Positions 45,844-53,676 of a DNA stretch of 64,000 nucleotides are shown piece after piece. Within the stretch, counting starts at the first letter, position 1. The number at the start of each line of letters is the position of its first letter. The position numbers and the translations under genes were made by a program. The notes below the pieces were generated by a model. The model ran no database searches and was not told the origin of the DNA. It saw only the letters and a program-made list of their open reading frames with translations. Source of the stretch: Gammaproteobacteria bacterium (lineage in GTDB: Bacteria; Pseudomonadota; Gammaproteobacteria; Steroidobacterales; GCA-2729495); the NCBI GenBank assembly GCA_020851975.1, contig JADZBS010000025.1, positions 1-64,000 of the forward strand, read 5' to 3'.

Positions 45844-47472
45844 CTACCGCCGGGCACCGCGATAGGAGGCCACCAGCCCGCGGCGGTCCACCTTGCCACG
45901 TTCGTTGCGCTGCAACTCCGGCATGACGTGAACCCTGCGCGGCAGCATGTACGACGGCAGGTGCTGGCCGAGGTGGGCCTGCAGCACGGCGACATCGACC
46001 TGCATGCCGCCGGCGGGCTCGACGAAGGCGACGATCTCCTCCTCGCCGCCCTCGTCGAGCGCGATGAAGAGCACGGCGGCATCGCTGACGCCCGGGAATG
46101 CCAGCACGCGGAAGCAGATCTCCTGCAGTTCGATGCGGTACCCCTGGAACTTGATCTGTTCGTCGGCGCGGGCGACGAACACGAGGTTGCCGGCCTCGTC
46201 GTAGCGGGCGAGGTCACCGGTGCGGTAGGCGACGTCGTTCGCGCCCGGTTGCAGCGGATTGGGAACGAAGCTAGCGGCCGTCGCCTGCGGATTGCGCCAG
46301 TAGCCGCTGGCGAGGCAGGTTCCCCGGATGTAGAGCTCGCCGATCCCGCCCACCTCGCCGGGGCCAACGGGCCGGCCCGCCTCGTCGAGGAGAAACATCC
46401 CGATGTTGTCGCAGGGCCTGCCGATCGGGATGACCTCGTCGGCGCTCGCCGGCACGGCCTCGATGTGGTGGATGGCGCTGACGCCGGTCGCCTCGGTCGG
46501 CCCATAGGCGTTGTAGAAACGCGCACCGGGCGCACTCTCCATCCAGGCCACCAGGTACCGGGTGGGCAGCTTCTCGCCGGCAAACAGCACGTGGCGCAGG
46601 GAGGCGACGCTCGCCGGCTTCAGCGCCCTGGCTTTCACCACGTGGCTCAGCAGCGAGCTCACGCCCTTCCAGAGAGTGATCCGATGCCGTTCGATGAACG
46701 TCACCAGTGTTTTCGGGAAGAGGATCGTCAGCGGATCGGCCACGTACAGCGTGGCGCCGCTGGTGATCGTGGCAAAGATGTCGAACACCGACATGTCGAA
46801 GTGGAAGGGTGCCGTACCGAGTACGCGCGTCCCGGGTCCCATCTCCAGGTAGCCGACGGCCCACCGGCAGTAGTCCCACAGGGCCGCATGCGATACCGCC
46901 ACGCCTTTCGGCTTGCCGGTGGAGCCCGACGTATACAGCAGGTAGGCGATGTCGGTGCTGATCAGGCTCACGGCCGGTCGCGCAGCGGATGCCCGGCCGA
47001 CATCCGCCCAGGTCAGGATCCGGCAGGGCACGGTGTCGCCGGCCGGGAGCGGCGGGGCGATGTCCGCATCGATCACGAGCAGCGCGCGGCAGGCGACGGC
47101 GTCACGCCGGACGAGCCCGGCCACGGCCGCAAAGGCCTTGAGGTCGCAGACGATCGCGGCCGGTTCGCTGTCGGCACACAGATCCTGCAGACGGGCTTCG
47201 CCGATGGAGTCCGGCACCGGCACGTAGATGGCACCGAGCTTCAGCGTGCCGACGACGCCGGCCACGAAGCGCGAGCTGCGCGACAGGCAGAACAGGACCC
47301 GGTCCTGGCGGGCCACGCCGGCATCGGCGAGCAGGTTGGCGATCTGGCCCGATCGCTGGTCGAGGTCGCGGTAGGTCGTGACCCCGAGCGCGTTGCAGAA
47401 GGTCGCCGGCTGATCCGGGTGTGCGCCGGCCTGCGCTTCGATGGCCTGCGTGACGAGGTACGGTGCCGGCAT
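45844..47472 (-). CDS. Stand-alone amino-acid-type adenylation enzyme (AMP-forming ligase)
   Basis: A 542-residue ANL ligase with complete core motifs: LLYTSGSTGKPKGV (A3), FHFDMSVFDIF (A4), YNAYGPTEAT (A5), YRTGDLARYDEAGNLVFVARADEQIKFQGYRIEL (A7-A8, here only the order is given) and the C-terminal Lys in NERGKVDRRG. In A4 the Asp that binds the substrate amino group in NRPS A domains is present, which points to an amino acid substrate. There is no condensation or carrier domain attached. Next to a free acyl carrier protein (50476) and an acyl-CoA dehydrogenase, it is expected to load an aminoacyl group on that carrier. The start lies 1 bp from the dehydrogenase stop. Confidence 0.88.
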   Translation of the reverse strand: MPAPYLVTQAIEAQAGAHPDQPATFCNALGVTTYRDLDQRSGQIANLLADAGVARQDRVLFCLSRSSRFVAGVVGTLKLGAIYVPVPDSIGEARLQDLCADSEPAAIVCDLKAFAAVAGLVRRDAVACRALLVIDADIAPPLPAGDTVPCRILTWADVGRASAARPAVSLISTDIAYLLYTSGSTGKPKGVAVSHAALWDYCRWAVGYLEMGPGTRVLGTAPFHFDMSVFDIFATITSGATLYVADPLTILFPKTLVTFIERHRITLWKGVSSLLSHVVKARALKPASVASLRHVLFAGEKLPTRYLVAWMESAPGARFYNAYGPTEATGVSAIHHIEAVPASADEVIPIGRPCDNIGMFLLDEAGRPVGPGEVGGIGELYIRGTCLASGYWRNPQATAASFVPNPLQPGANDVAYRTGDLARYDEAGNLVFVARADEQIKFQGYRIELQEICFRVLAFPGVSDAAVLFIALDEGGEEEIVAFVEPAGGMQVDVAVLQAHLGQHLPSYMLPRRVHVMPELQRNERGKVDRRGLVASYRGARR

Positions 47473-47473
47473 G

Positions 47474-48613
47474 TCAGAGGCCGCAGAACCGGGCGATGAT
47501 GTTCTGCTGGATCTCCGTCGTGCCGGAGTAGATGGTGCCGGCCATGGCGTCGCGCAAGATGCCTTCCAGCGGGTATTCCTTCCTGGAGCCGTAGCCGCCG
47601 TGGATCTGCAGCCCGGCGATGGCCGCCTGGCGAAGGCGCTCGCTGATGAAGAGCTTGGCCATCGAGGCCTCGAAGGCAGCCATCCTGCCCTGGTCCTTGA
47701 GCCAGGCCGCCTTGTAGAGCATGAGCCGGCCGAGTTCGAGGTCTACCCGCATGTCGACGATCTTGTTGGCGATTGCCTGGTACTTGCCGATCGCGCTGCC
47801 GAATTGCGTCCTGCCCTTCGCGTATTCGACCGACAGCTCGAAGACGTGGGCGATCCGGCCGAGATGCGTGGCGAACAGCAGCACGCGCTCCCAGGTCATC
47901 GCCTCGGAAAACATGCTGCTGCCCTGGCCCTTGCGCCCGAGCAGGTCGGCATCCGTCAGCGGGCAGTCGTCGAAGAACAACTCGCCGTTCTGCAGGCTCT
48001 CCAGTCCCATCTTCGCCATGGGGCGGCCCTTGCGCAGGCCACTGCGCCCGGCATCGACCACGAAGCAGGACAGCTTCTGCAGGAAATTCGCTCCGGGGCT
48101 GGTCACCGCATAGACGAGGATCGCCCCGGCGATGGGCGCGTTGGAGATGAAGACCTTGGCGCCATTGAGCCGGTAGCCGCCGTCGACCGCCACGGCCGCC
48201 GTGCGGATGTCCCCGGTCGAGGAGCCCGCGTCCGGTTCCGTCATGGCCTGGGCCAGCACCAGTTCACCGCGGCAGGCAGCCGGCAGCAACCGGGCCTTCT
48301 GTGCGTCGGTGCCGTAGGCCTGGATCTGGAGGGCCGTGAGGATCTGCGTGACCAGCGCATGGACCAGGCCGTTGTCGGTGCAGGATGCCCCGAGCGCCTC
48401 CAGCACCATCGCGGTGGTCAGGCAGTCGTAGCCGAGGCCGCCGTACTCGGCGCCGATCGGCATGCCGGGAATGCCCTGGTCACAGCACAGCCGCCACTTG
48501 TCCCACGGAAACTCACCCTCGCGTGGCGGACTCACCGCATTGAGGTGCTCGCGGCAGAAGCGCGTCACGGCTTCGACGAGAGCCTGCTGTTCGGTGGTGG
48601 TGGAGAAATCCAT
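47474..48613 (-). CDS. Acyl-CoA dehydrogenase-like flavoprotein
   Basis: A 379-residue ACAD fold protein. AQAMTEPDAGSSTGDIRT and FISNAPIAGAILVYAV are FAD/substrate-site motifs. The MCAD-type catalytic Glu position is Ser363 (YSGTTEIQ). Instead Glu242 in TWERVLLF occupies the isovaleryl-CoA-dehydrogenase-type base position. The enzyme is thus likely active on branched, cyclic or aminoacyl substrates. Gene context (free ACP, A enzyme) suggests a carrier-bound substrate, as in prolyl-carrier dehydrogenases of pyrrole pathways. It is 38 bp after the methyltransferase. Confidence 0.9.
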   Translation of the reverse strand: MDFSTTTEQQALVEAVTRFCREHLNAVSPPREGEFPWDKWRLCCDQGIPGMPIGAEYGGLGYDCLTTAMVLEALGASCTDNGLVHALVTQILTALQIQAYGTDAQKARLLPAACRGELVLAQAMTEPDAGSSTGDIRTAAVAVDGGYRLNGAKVFISNAPIAGAILVYAVTSPGANFLQKLSCFVVDAGRSGLRKGRPMAKMGLESLQNGELFFDDCPLTDADLLGRKGQGSSMFSEAMTWERVLLFATHLGRIAHVFELSVEYAKGRTQFGSAIGKYQAIANKIVDMRVDLELGRLMLYKAAWLKDQGRMAAFEASMAKLFISERLRQAAIAGLQIHGGYGSRKEYPLEGILRDAMAGTIYSGTTEIQQNIIARFCGL

Positions 48614-48651
48614 GAGCTGCGCTGCGCGTGTCGTGCCGCTTCCGGGTCCGG

Positions 48652-49647
48652 CTACCGCCGGCCTGCCCGGGCGCTCGAGAAGGTCTCGAAGGCCGGCGTC
48701 CGGTCGAAGGTCACGTCGACGAAACCGGCTTCCTGCAGCAGCCGGCCGATCTCCGCCTTCTCGTAGCTCTTCCCCTCCTCGGTCAGCAGCAGCATCGTCA
48801 GGTTGAAGTAGAGCGAGGGCGGCGGACCCGTGCGCCCATCCTCGACGAACCAGTCGACGAGAATGATCCGCCCGCCGTCCTTCAGCGCGCGGCGGACCCT
48901 GCGGAACAGGGCCAGGTTCTGGTCCGGGGATTCCTGGTGAACGATGTTCGAGATGACCACTGCATCGAAGGCCGCCGCGCCGAAGTCGGTGTCGTGGAAA
49001 TCCCCGTCGATGGTGGCGAAGCGGGCTCCATCGCCCTGTGCATCGACGACGGCCCTGGCGGCTGCATTGATGTGCGGCCAGTCGGCCTGGGTCGCCGTCG
49101 CGCGGGGATTGGCTGCCAGCAGCGCGGCACCATACAGGCAGGAGCCGCCACCGCCGACGTCCAGCAGGGCGACGGCACCCGTGTCGAGACCGAACCTGCG
49201 GATGGCCTCGGCCACGACCGGCCGGCCGTTCTTCGCGATCGCCGGCGTGAGCTGCGACCAGAACTCGAGGGTTTGCGGGCTGTCGATGGCGTACGGCGGC
49301 TTGCCGGATGCAACGTACTTGCCGATATCGAGGAAGATGCGCGTCCAGTGACGGAACAGGAACACGTGCTCGGCCCCGACGAAATCCGGCGAGTCACTGC
49401 AGAGCAGCTTCTCGGCCATCTTCGAGTTCTGGTAGCGCCCGTCGGCGACACTCCACAGGCGCATGCCGACCATGCCGTCGGCGACGGCCTGACAGCCGCG
49501 CGGCGAGATGCCGGCTTTCGCGGCCAGTTCGCCGACAGTCGAAGGTCCGGCACGCAGCAGGTCGCACAGCCGGTGCTCGAGCGCCGCGATGAGGAGCGCA
49601 TTCAGCCGCCCGCCTTCGAGTGCAATGGCCACCATGGAAGTATTCAT
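48652..49647 (-). CDS. SAM-dependent O-methyltransferase with dimerisation domain
   Basis: A 331-residue methyltransferase of the two-domain (caffeate/hydroxyneurosporene O-MT) type. N-terminal winged dimerisation part (LAAKAGISPRGCQAVADGMVG) and C-terminal Rossmann with ALLDVGGGGSCLYG near residue 165. Late VVISNIVHQESPD and RIILVDWFVEDG are usual for this class. It would methylate an oxygen (or similar) of the carrier-bound or free product. It is 12 bp after the GNAT gene in the same operon. Confidence 0.85.
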   Translation of the reverse strand: MNTSMVAIALEGGRLNALLIAALEHRLCDLLRAGPSTVGELAAKAGISPRGCQAVADGMVGMRLWSVADGRYQNSKMAEKLLCSDSPDFVGAEHVFLFRHWTRIFLDIGKYVASGKPPYAIDSPQTLEFWSQLTPAIAKNGRPVVAEAIRRFGLDTGAVALLDVGGGGSCLYGAALLAANPRATATQADWPHINAAARAVVDAQGDGARFATIDGDFHDTDFGAAAFDAVVISNIVHQESPDQNLALFRRVRRALKDGGRIILVDWFVEDGRTGPPPSLYFNLTMLLLTEEGKSYEKAEIGRLLQEAGFVDVTFDRTPAFETFSSARAGRR

Positions 49648-49659
49648 GCAAAGATCCTG

Positions 49660-50433
49660 TCACCTGGCCGGCAGGCGGGGTGCTTCCATGCGGAACGCCT
49701 GCGCACCGGCCAACGGAATGTAATCGAACATCGGCACCGACGGCCGCCACGGCCGCAGCACCTTCGGATTGACGAACCACCGCCCGCCGGCGAACCGCAG
49801 GCAGGACAGGAACGTCCACACGCTCACTTCCCGCAGCGACGTCCACCCGGTGCTGCTGTAGAGCCAGCGTGCCGGCACGTTGCCGCGCTCCACGCAGCCG
49901 TAGGCCTGCTCGTAGCGCTGCGCGCCGAGCCGCCCGAGAGCCAGGCGCAGGAGCTTCGTGGCCTGCTGGGATCCTCGCGCCGCGGGGGAAACGTAGAAGT
50001 TGAACAGGTAGACATCCCTCCCGGTCAATGCGATCCGGAACTGTGCCAGTTCCGGTAGTGGCCGTTCCTGCTGGGCATCCACGTACCAGATGTAACCCGC
50101 CGGCTGCCCGGCCACGAACATGAACAGGACCCGACAGCCGTAGTCGTACAGCCCGGCCAGCGAATCGACCTGCCCGGGATTCACCGCGAGGAAAAACCCC
50201 CGGACGTCCTCGACCTCGCCGCGACCGAGGATCGAGAAACCGGTCGGCACCGCCGTCGCTGTCGTCGCGGCGTCAGGACCGAGGCGGCGACCGAGCACCA
50301 GTTCCTGCCTGTGGCTGCAGGCCGCGTGCAGCAGGGACCTGAGGTGCAGCCCCCTGGCGAGCCGCTCCAGGGCAGGCGACGACCTGACGAGGCGCTCCAG
50401 CCTCTTTTCCAACCGGGCGAAGAAACCTGCCAC
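49660..50433 (-). CDS. GNAT family acyltransferase
   Basis: A 257-residue protein. The C-terminal half is a GNAT fold with the acyl-donor loop ARGSQQATKLLRLAL near residue 148 and the strand YEQAYGCVERGNVPARWLYSSTGW. The first about 60 residues are basic, Leu/Arg-rich and helical (KRLERLVRSSPALERLARGLHLRSLL), probably membrane-associating. It may transfer the carrier-bound acyl group to an amino sugar. GTG start. Position: second gene of the operon, 42 bp after the ACP gene. Confidence 0.8.
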   Translation of the reverse strand: MAGFFARLEKRLERLVRSSPALERLARGLHLRSLLHAACSHRQELVLGRRLGPDAATTATAVPTGFSILGRGEVEDVRGFFLAVNPGQVDSLAGLYDYGCRVLFMFVAGQPAGYIWYVDAQQERPLPELAQFRIALTGRDVYLFNFYVSPAARGSQQATKLLRLALGRLGAQRYEQAYGCVERGNVPARWLYSSTGWTSLREVSVWTFLSCLRFAGGRWFVNPKVLRPWRPSVPMFDYIPLAGAQAFRMEAPRLPAR

Positions 50434-50475
50434 GATCCGACCCGCCGGTTACTGCGTCCAGGCCTGCGCCCGGCG

Positions 50476-50712
50476 CTACTTCCCGTGCGATTGCACCAGC
50501 CTCGTCACCGTCGCGACGGTGGCGAAGTTTTCCGGTGTGATCGCGTCCGGATCTATCTCGACACCGAACTCGGCACTGATGAACTCCACGAGCTGCAGCA
50601 TGGCGAGCGAATCGAGCACGCCCGAGTCGAGCAGGTCCTCCTCGGGCGACACCGGGCTGGCCCGGTCGGCAATCGAATTGATGAACTGGATGATCTTCTG
50701 GTCGATGTCCAT
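50476..50712 (-). CDS. Acyl carrier protein
   Basis: A 78-residue free carrier protein. The phosphopantetheine site is Ser35 in VLDSLAMLQ. The helical pattern and the late ITPENFATVATVTRLV fit the ACP/PCP fold. It is not the fatty-acid ACP context; here it leads an operon of GNAT, methyltransferase, ACAD, adenylation enzyme and amidohydrolase. It would hold the aminoacyl or acyl intermediate. No phosphopantetheinyl transferase is in the window. The 87 bp upstream to the next gene may contain the promoter. Confidence 0.92.
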   Translation of the reverse strand: MDIDQKIIQFINSIADRASPVSPEEDLLDSGVLDSLAMLQLVEFISAEFGVEIDPDAITPENFATVATVTRLVQSHGK

Positions 50713-50799
50713 GCCGGTCCCGGCCCCCGATCACTTCTGATTTTTTTGATTATAGACTGCCGTCAACCGCAGCTGCCCGGCACCAGTTCGCGTTTGCCG

Positions 50800-51546
50800 T
50801 CAGCGGGTCCCTTCGAGGACCATGGTCTGGAGGGCATTGAAGTCCTCCGAGATCGCCGTGCCGTGCCGCTCGAGCCCCCGCAGGGCCTCGTGGCTGCTGC
50901 TGCCGATACCGGCCCGGATCACCCTGGTGAAACCCGCCTGCGACATCAGCTCCGCGAGGAAGTCACCGTCATAGATGAACTGGTGCCCCCAGTCCCTCAC
51001 GAAGCGGTTGAGCACGATGCTCGGGTGCCGGAGCTTCAGTCCCGGATAATTCACGCGGACGACGCGTTCGAGGTACGCGGCCTGGACCGGCGTCAGATCA
51101 GCCCCGGCAAAGTAATCGAGGAGGAAACGCAGGTCTGGCGTCGAGATCCGCAGCACGCCACCGGGTTTCAGGACGCGGTGACACTCGCCGAGATGATAGA
51201 GCGCCGCATCGAGCGTCACGTGCTCGATCAGGTGCTCGCTGTAGATGAAACCGAATAGGCCGTCGTCGAACGGCATCGGCTCGGTGATGTCGAGGTGGAT
51301 GATCCCGCGCTCGAGCCTCGGCAACAGGTCGGTATTGAGCCAGCCGTCGAGCTGCATCGGGCCGCTGCCGATGTGCAGCATCGGCCGGTCGTGACTGGCG
51401 AGGTAACGGCCGATGACCGCTCGTCGTTGCCGGATCCAGCGGGCCCTGCGAACTTCGCCGACGACCATCCGCAGATCGCTCCTGACGGCTCGCGCGAGCC
51501 TGCGCACGAGGGGGGTTCTGACCGGTGCTGGTGCTGCAGTATTCAT
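50800..51546 (-). CDS. Class I SAM-dependent methyltransferase
   Basis: A 248-residue methyltransferase. The SAM-binding run is MLHIGSGPMQLDGWLNTD near residue 60; IYSEHLIEHVTLDAALYHLGECHRVLKPGG follows, and both are typical for methyltransferases found in polysaccharide clusters. A basic N-terminus (VRRLARAVRSDLRMVVGEVRRARWIRQRR) precedes it. The ATG at 51546 is chosen; the longer frame adds non-conserved sequence. It may methylate a sugar of the glycan. Confidence 0.82.
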   Translation of the reverse strand: MNTAAPAPVRTPLVRRLARAVRSDLRMVVGEVRRARWIRQRRAVIGRYLASHDRPMLHIGSGPMQLDGWLNTDLLPRLERGIIHLDITEPMPFDDGLFGFIYSEHLIEHVTLDAALYHLGECHRVLKPGGVLRISTPDLRFLLDYFAGADLTPVQAAYLERVVRVNYPGLKLRHPSIVLNRFVRDWGHQFIYDGDFLAELMSQAGFTRVIRAGIGSSSHEALRGLERHGTAISEDFNALQTMVLEGTR

Positions 51547-51709
51547 CGGTTCGTCACGACCTGCCGGCGGCGTGGGCGATGACCACGCCGGACGGCTTAT
51601 GTCCTGCCTTTCGGCCGCATCATCGCGATCACCCGGCGCCGAATAATGCGACGCCGGTCTCAACGCGGGATTTCCGGCTCCCTACCATTCTGGTGGGGCT
51701 GTCGGTTTG

Positions 51710-51723
51710 GTGGAATAATCCAC
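51710..51723. promoter_or_regulatory. Small palindrome in a divergent promoter region
   Basis: GTGGA-ATAA-TCCAC, a perfect 5-bp inverted repeat, is the only symmetric element in the 280-bp divergent spacer between the methyltransferase and secreted-protein genes. It could be an operator; short palindromes also arise by chance. Confidence 0.25.
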
Positions 51724-51826
51724 GAAGTCGGCGTTGCGTTTTTCCTGCCAGGGACGGGCGGATGGGACCCACACGGGGTGCCCCGGTCGCCGTCGCCTCG
51801 CAGTCCTGCGTGGAGGTGTCTTCATC

Positions 51827-52738
51827 ATGAAATTCCCGATGCGATTCCTGCTGGCGTCGCTGGCTGCCTGTGCAGCGCCCGGCCTGGCCCCGGCAGCCGT
51901 CCTCCTCGACGAATGCAGCGACATGCAGCCCGGCTGGGTCTTCTGCAGCAGCTTCCAGGAAGGCACGAAGGCCATCTGGGACGACTTCGACGGCAACCCG
52001 GACAGCACGAATCGCCTCATCGCGGACAGCGGTCCCTTCGGCCTCGCCGGCAACACGGTCATGCAGTTCATCCCGCCCGCGGGGCGTACCACGGTGGACC
52101 TGATCAAGGTACTGCCGTCGACCTACGATTCCCTCTACGCCCGCTGGTACATCAAGTACGAGCCCGGCTTCGACCTCGGCGCACGCAATCACGGCGGCGG
52201 CCTGCACGCCGGCCAGCGTGGCCTGCTCGGTCATTCCGGTGTCAGGCCGAATGGCTCCGACTGGTACACGGCATGGATCGACTACAGCCTGTCGTCGCCC
52301 CACCGGCATCACATCTACACGTACTACGCCGGCATGGATTTCGACTGCGCCGACCCGAACGGCCGCTGCTGGGGTGACATCTTCCCGTACCCCAACAATC
52401 CGGTTCCCGCCATCGAGACCGACCGCTGGTACTGCGTGGAGCTGTACATGAACGGCGGCACGCCCACGCCGACCAGCACCGGCGCCAGTGGACAGCTGGA
52501 CTTCTGGGTCGATGGAGTCCATGCGGGCCCGTTCAACAACCTCTGGATGCGAACCACGGCCAACCTGAAGATCAACATCCTCTGGCTGAGCCTGTTCCAT
52601 CACGGTGAACATAGTACTGCCGGAATCCGCTACGACAACGTCGTCGTCAGCCAGAACCGCATCGGCTGTCCCCAGGTCGTCGATTGCCCGAACTGCCCGG
52701 CGCCTCCGACCAACCTGACGGTCCAGCCGGGGAGTTGA
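51827..52738 (+). CDS. Secreted protein, polysaccharide-lyase/lectin-like
   Basis: A 303-residue exported protein. Signal peptide MKFPMRFLLASLAACAAPGLAPA with GGAGGTG ribosome site. The mature part is a Trp/Gly/Tyr-rich beta protein (LYARWYIKYEPGF, HHIYTYYAGMDFDC, IWLSL-like runs). It ends in GIRYDNVVVSQNRIGC, wording close to the last strand of concanavalin-like polysaccharide lyases. A Cys/Pro tail (CPQVVDCPNCPAPP) follows. The family is not certain. It lies between the carrier operon and the sulfotransferase and may act on the exported glycan. Confidence 0.65.
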   Translation: MKFPMRFLLASLAACAAPGLAPAAVLLDECSDMQPGWVFCSSFQEGTKAIWDDFDGNPDSTNRLIADSGPFGLAGNTVMQFIPPAGRTTVDLIKVLPSTYDSLYARWYIKYEPGFDLGARNHGGGLHAGQRGLLGHSGVRPNGSDWYTAWIDYSLSSPHRHHIYTYYAGMDFDCADPNGRCWGDIFPYPNNPVPAIETDRWYCVELYMNGGTPTPTSTGASGQLDFWVDGVHAGPFNNLWMRTTANLKINILWLSLFHHGEHSTAGIRYDNVVVSQNRIGCPQVVDCPNCPAPPTNLTVQPGS

Positions 52739-52769
52739 TCCCGCCGCCCGACCGCGCCCACCGGCGCCG

Positions 52770-53657
52770 TCAGCGGACATGGCGCAGCTGCCTCTTGACC
52801 CACTGCCGGAACTGCTTGGCGCGGATGCCATTGGTGATCGCCTGCACCCGCCGCGCCACGGGCCAGACCAGACGCGGCCTGCCCTGGAGGTCTTCCGCGG
52901 CATAACCGAAGCTGCGCGCGAGTTCTGCGACCGCCGGATCGAGAACGAAGCCGTACGTCGCGTCCGAGCGCCATTTGCCGAGTGAGACGCGGTGCAGGCT
53001 GCTGGCGCCAACCACCGGCTCGATGCCGAGAAACCGGCAGATGCCGGCCATCACCGCCGGGTCCGTGACCAGGTCCTCGTAGCGGACCACGTACAGGCGG
53101 TCGCCGACCCGCCCCGCCAGTTCCCTCAGATTCGTGTAGGCCCGGCGCCAGTCGTGTTGCGCCCGTTCCGGCAGCGCGTTCCAGCGACGCCAGCTCGAGT
53201 ACAGGGCATCCATCGGGTTCCTGACCAGGCCGATGAAGCGGCTCTCGATGCCCGTGTCCCGCTCGAACTCCAGCATGAGATCGAGCGACGACCGGCAATG
53301 CAGGTGATGTGGGGACTTGTCGAGAAACAAGGGTCCGTACTTGCGGCTGAGCCGCTGCCAGGCATCGAAGATCGACGACCGGCTCACGTCGGCAGGCAGC
53401 GAATACCCGTCGAGATTCCAGCTGAGGAAGGCCTGCAGGTCCTCGCAGGCCCTCGCGCGGGAGAACGGCAGCTCGCTCATGTACATCGTCGCCTGCGGCA
53501 TGCCGAGCACCGCCGCCGCCGTGTTCCAGAACAGGGTCTCGTTCTCCCGATGCCTCGTGTACGGCACCGTATGCAGGCCCGGCGCCTTCAGCAGTTCCCG
53601 CTGCAGGACACTCGACCCGGTGGACTTGTCGGACAGGATGTAAACGATCGTGGTCAT
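52770..53657 (-). CDS. Sulfotransferase family protein
   Basis: A 295-residue PAPS-dependent sulfotransferase. The 5'-phosphosulfate loop reads LSDKSTGSSVLQREL near residue 8, and the 3'-phosphate site is GLVRNPMDALYSSWRRW near residue 147. FLDKSPHHLHC and VRYEDLVTDP are further family runs. It would sulfate the glycan or a lipid. No PAPS synthesis genes are in the window. It lies 19 bp after the PaaK-like ligase gene. Confidence 0.85.
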   Translation of the reverse strand: MTTIVYILSDKSTGSSVLQRELLKAPGLHTVPYTRHRENETLFWNTAAAVLGMPQATMYMSELPFSRARACEDLQAFLSWNLDGYSLPADVSRSSIFDAWQRLSRKYGPLFLDKSPHHLHCRSSLDLMLEFERDTGIESRFIGLVRNPMDALYSSWRRWNALPERAQHDWRRAYTNLRELAGRVGDRLYVVRYEDLVTDPAVMAGICRFLGIEPVVGASSLHRVSLGKWRSDATYGFVLDPAVAELARSFGYAAEDLQGRPRLVWPVARRVQAITNGIRAKQFRQWVKRQLRHVR

Positions 53658-53676
53658 GCGCTGGTACGGCCTGTCG

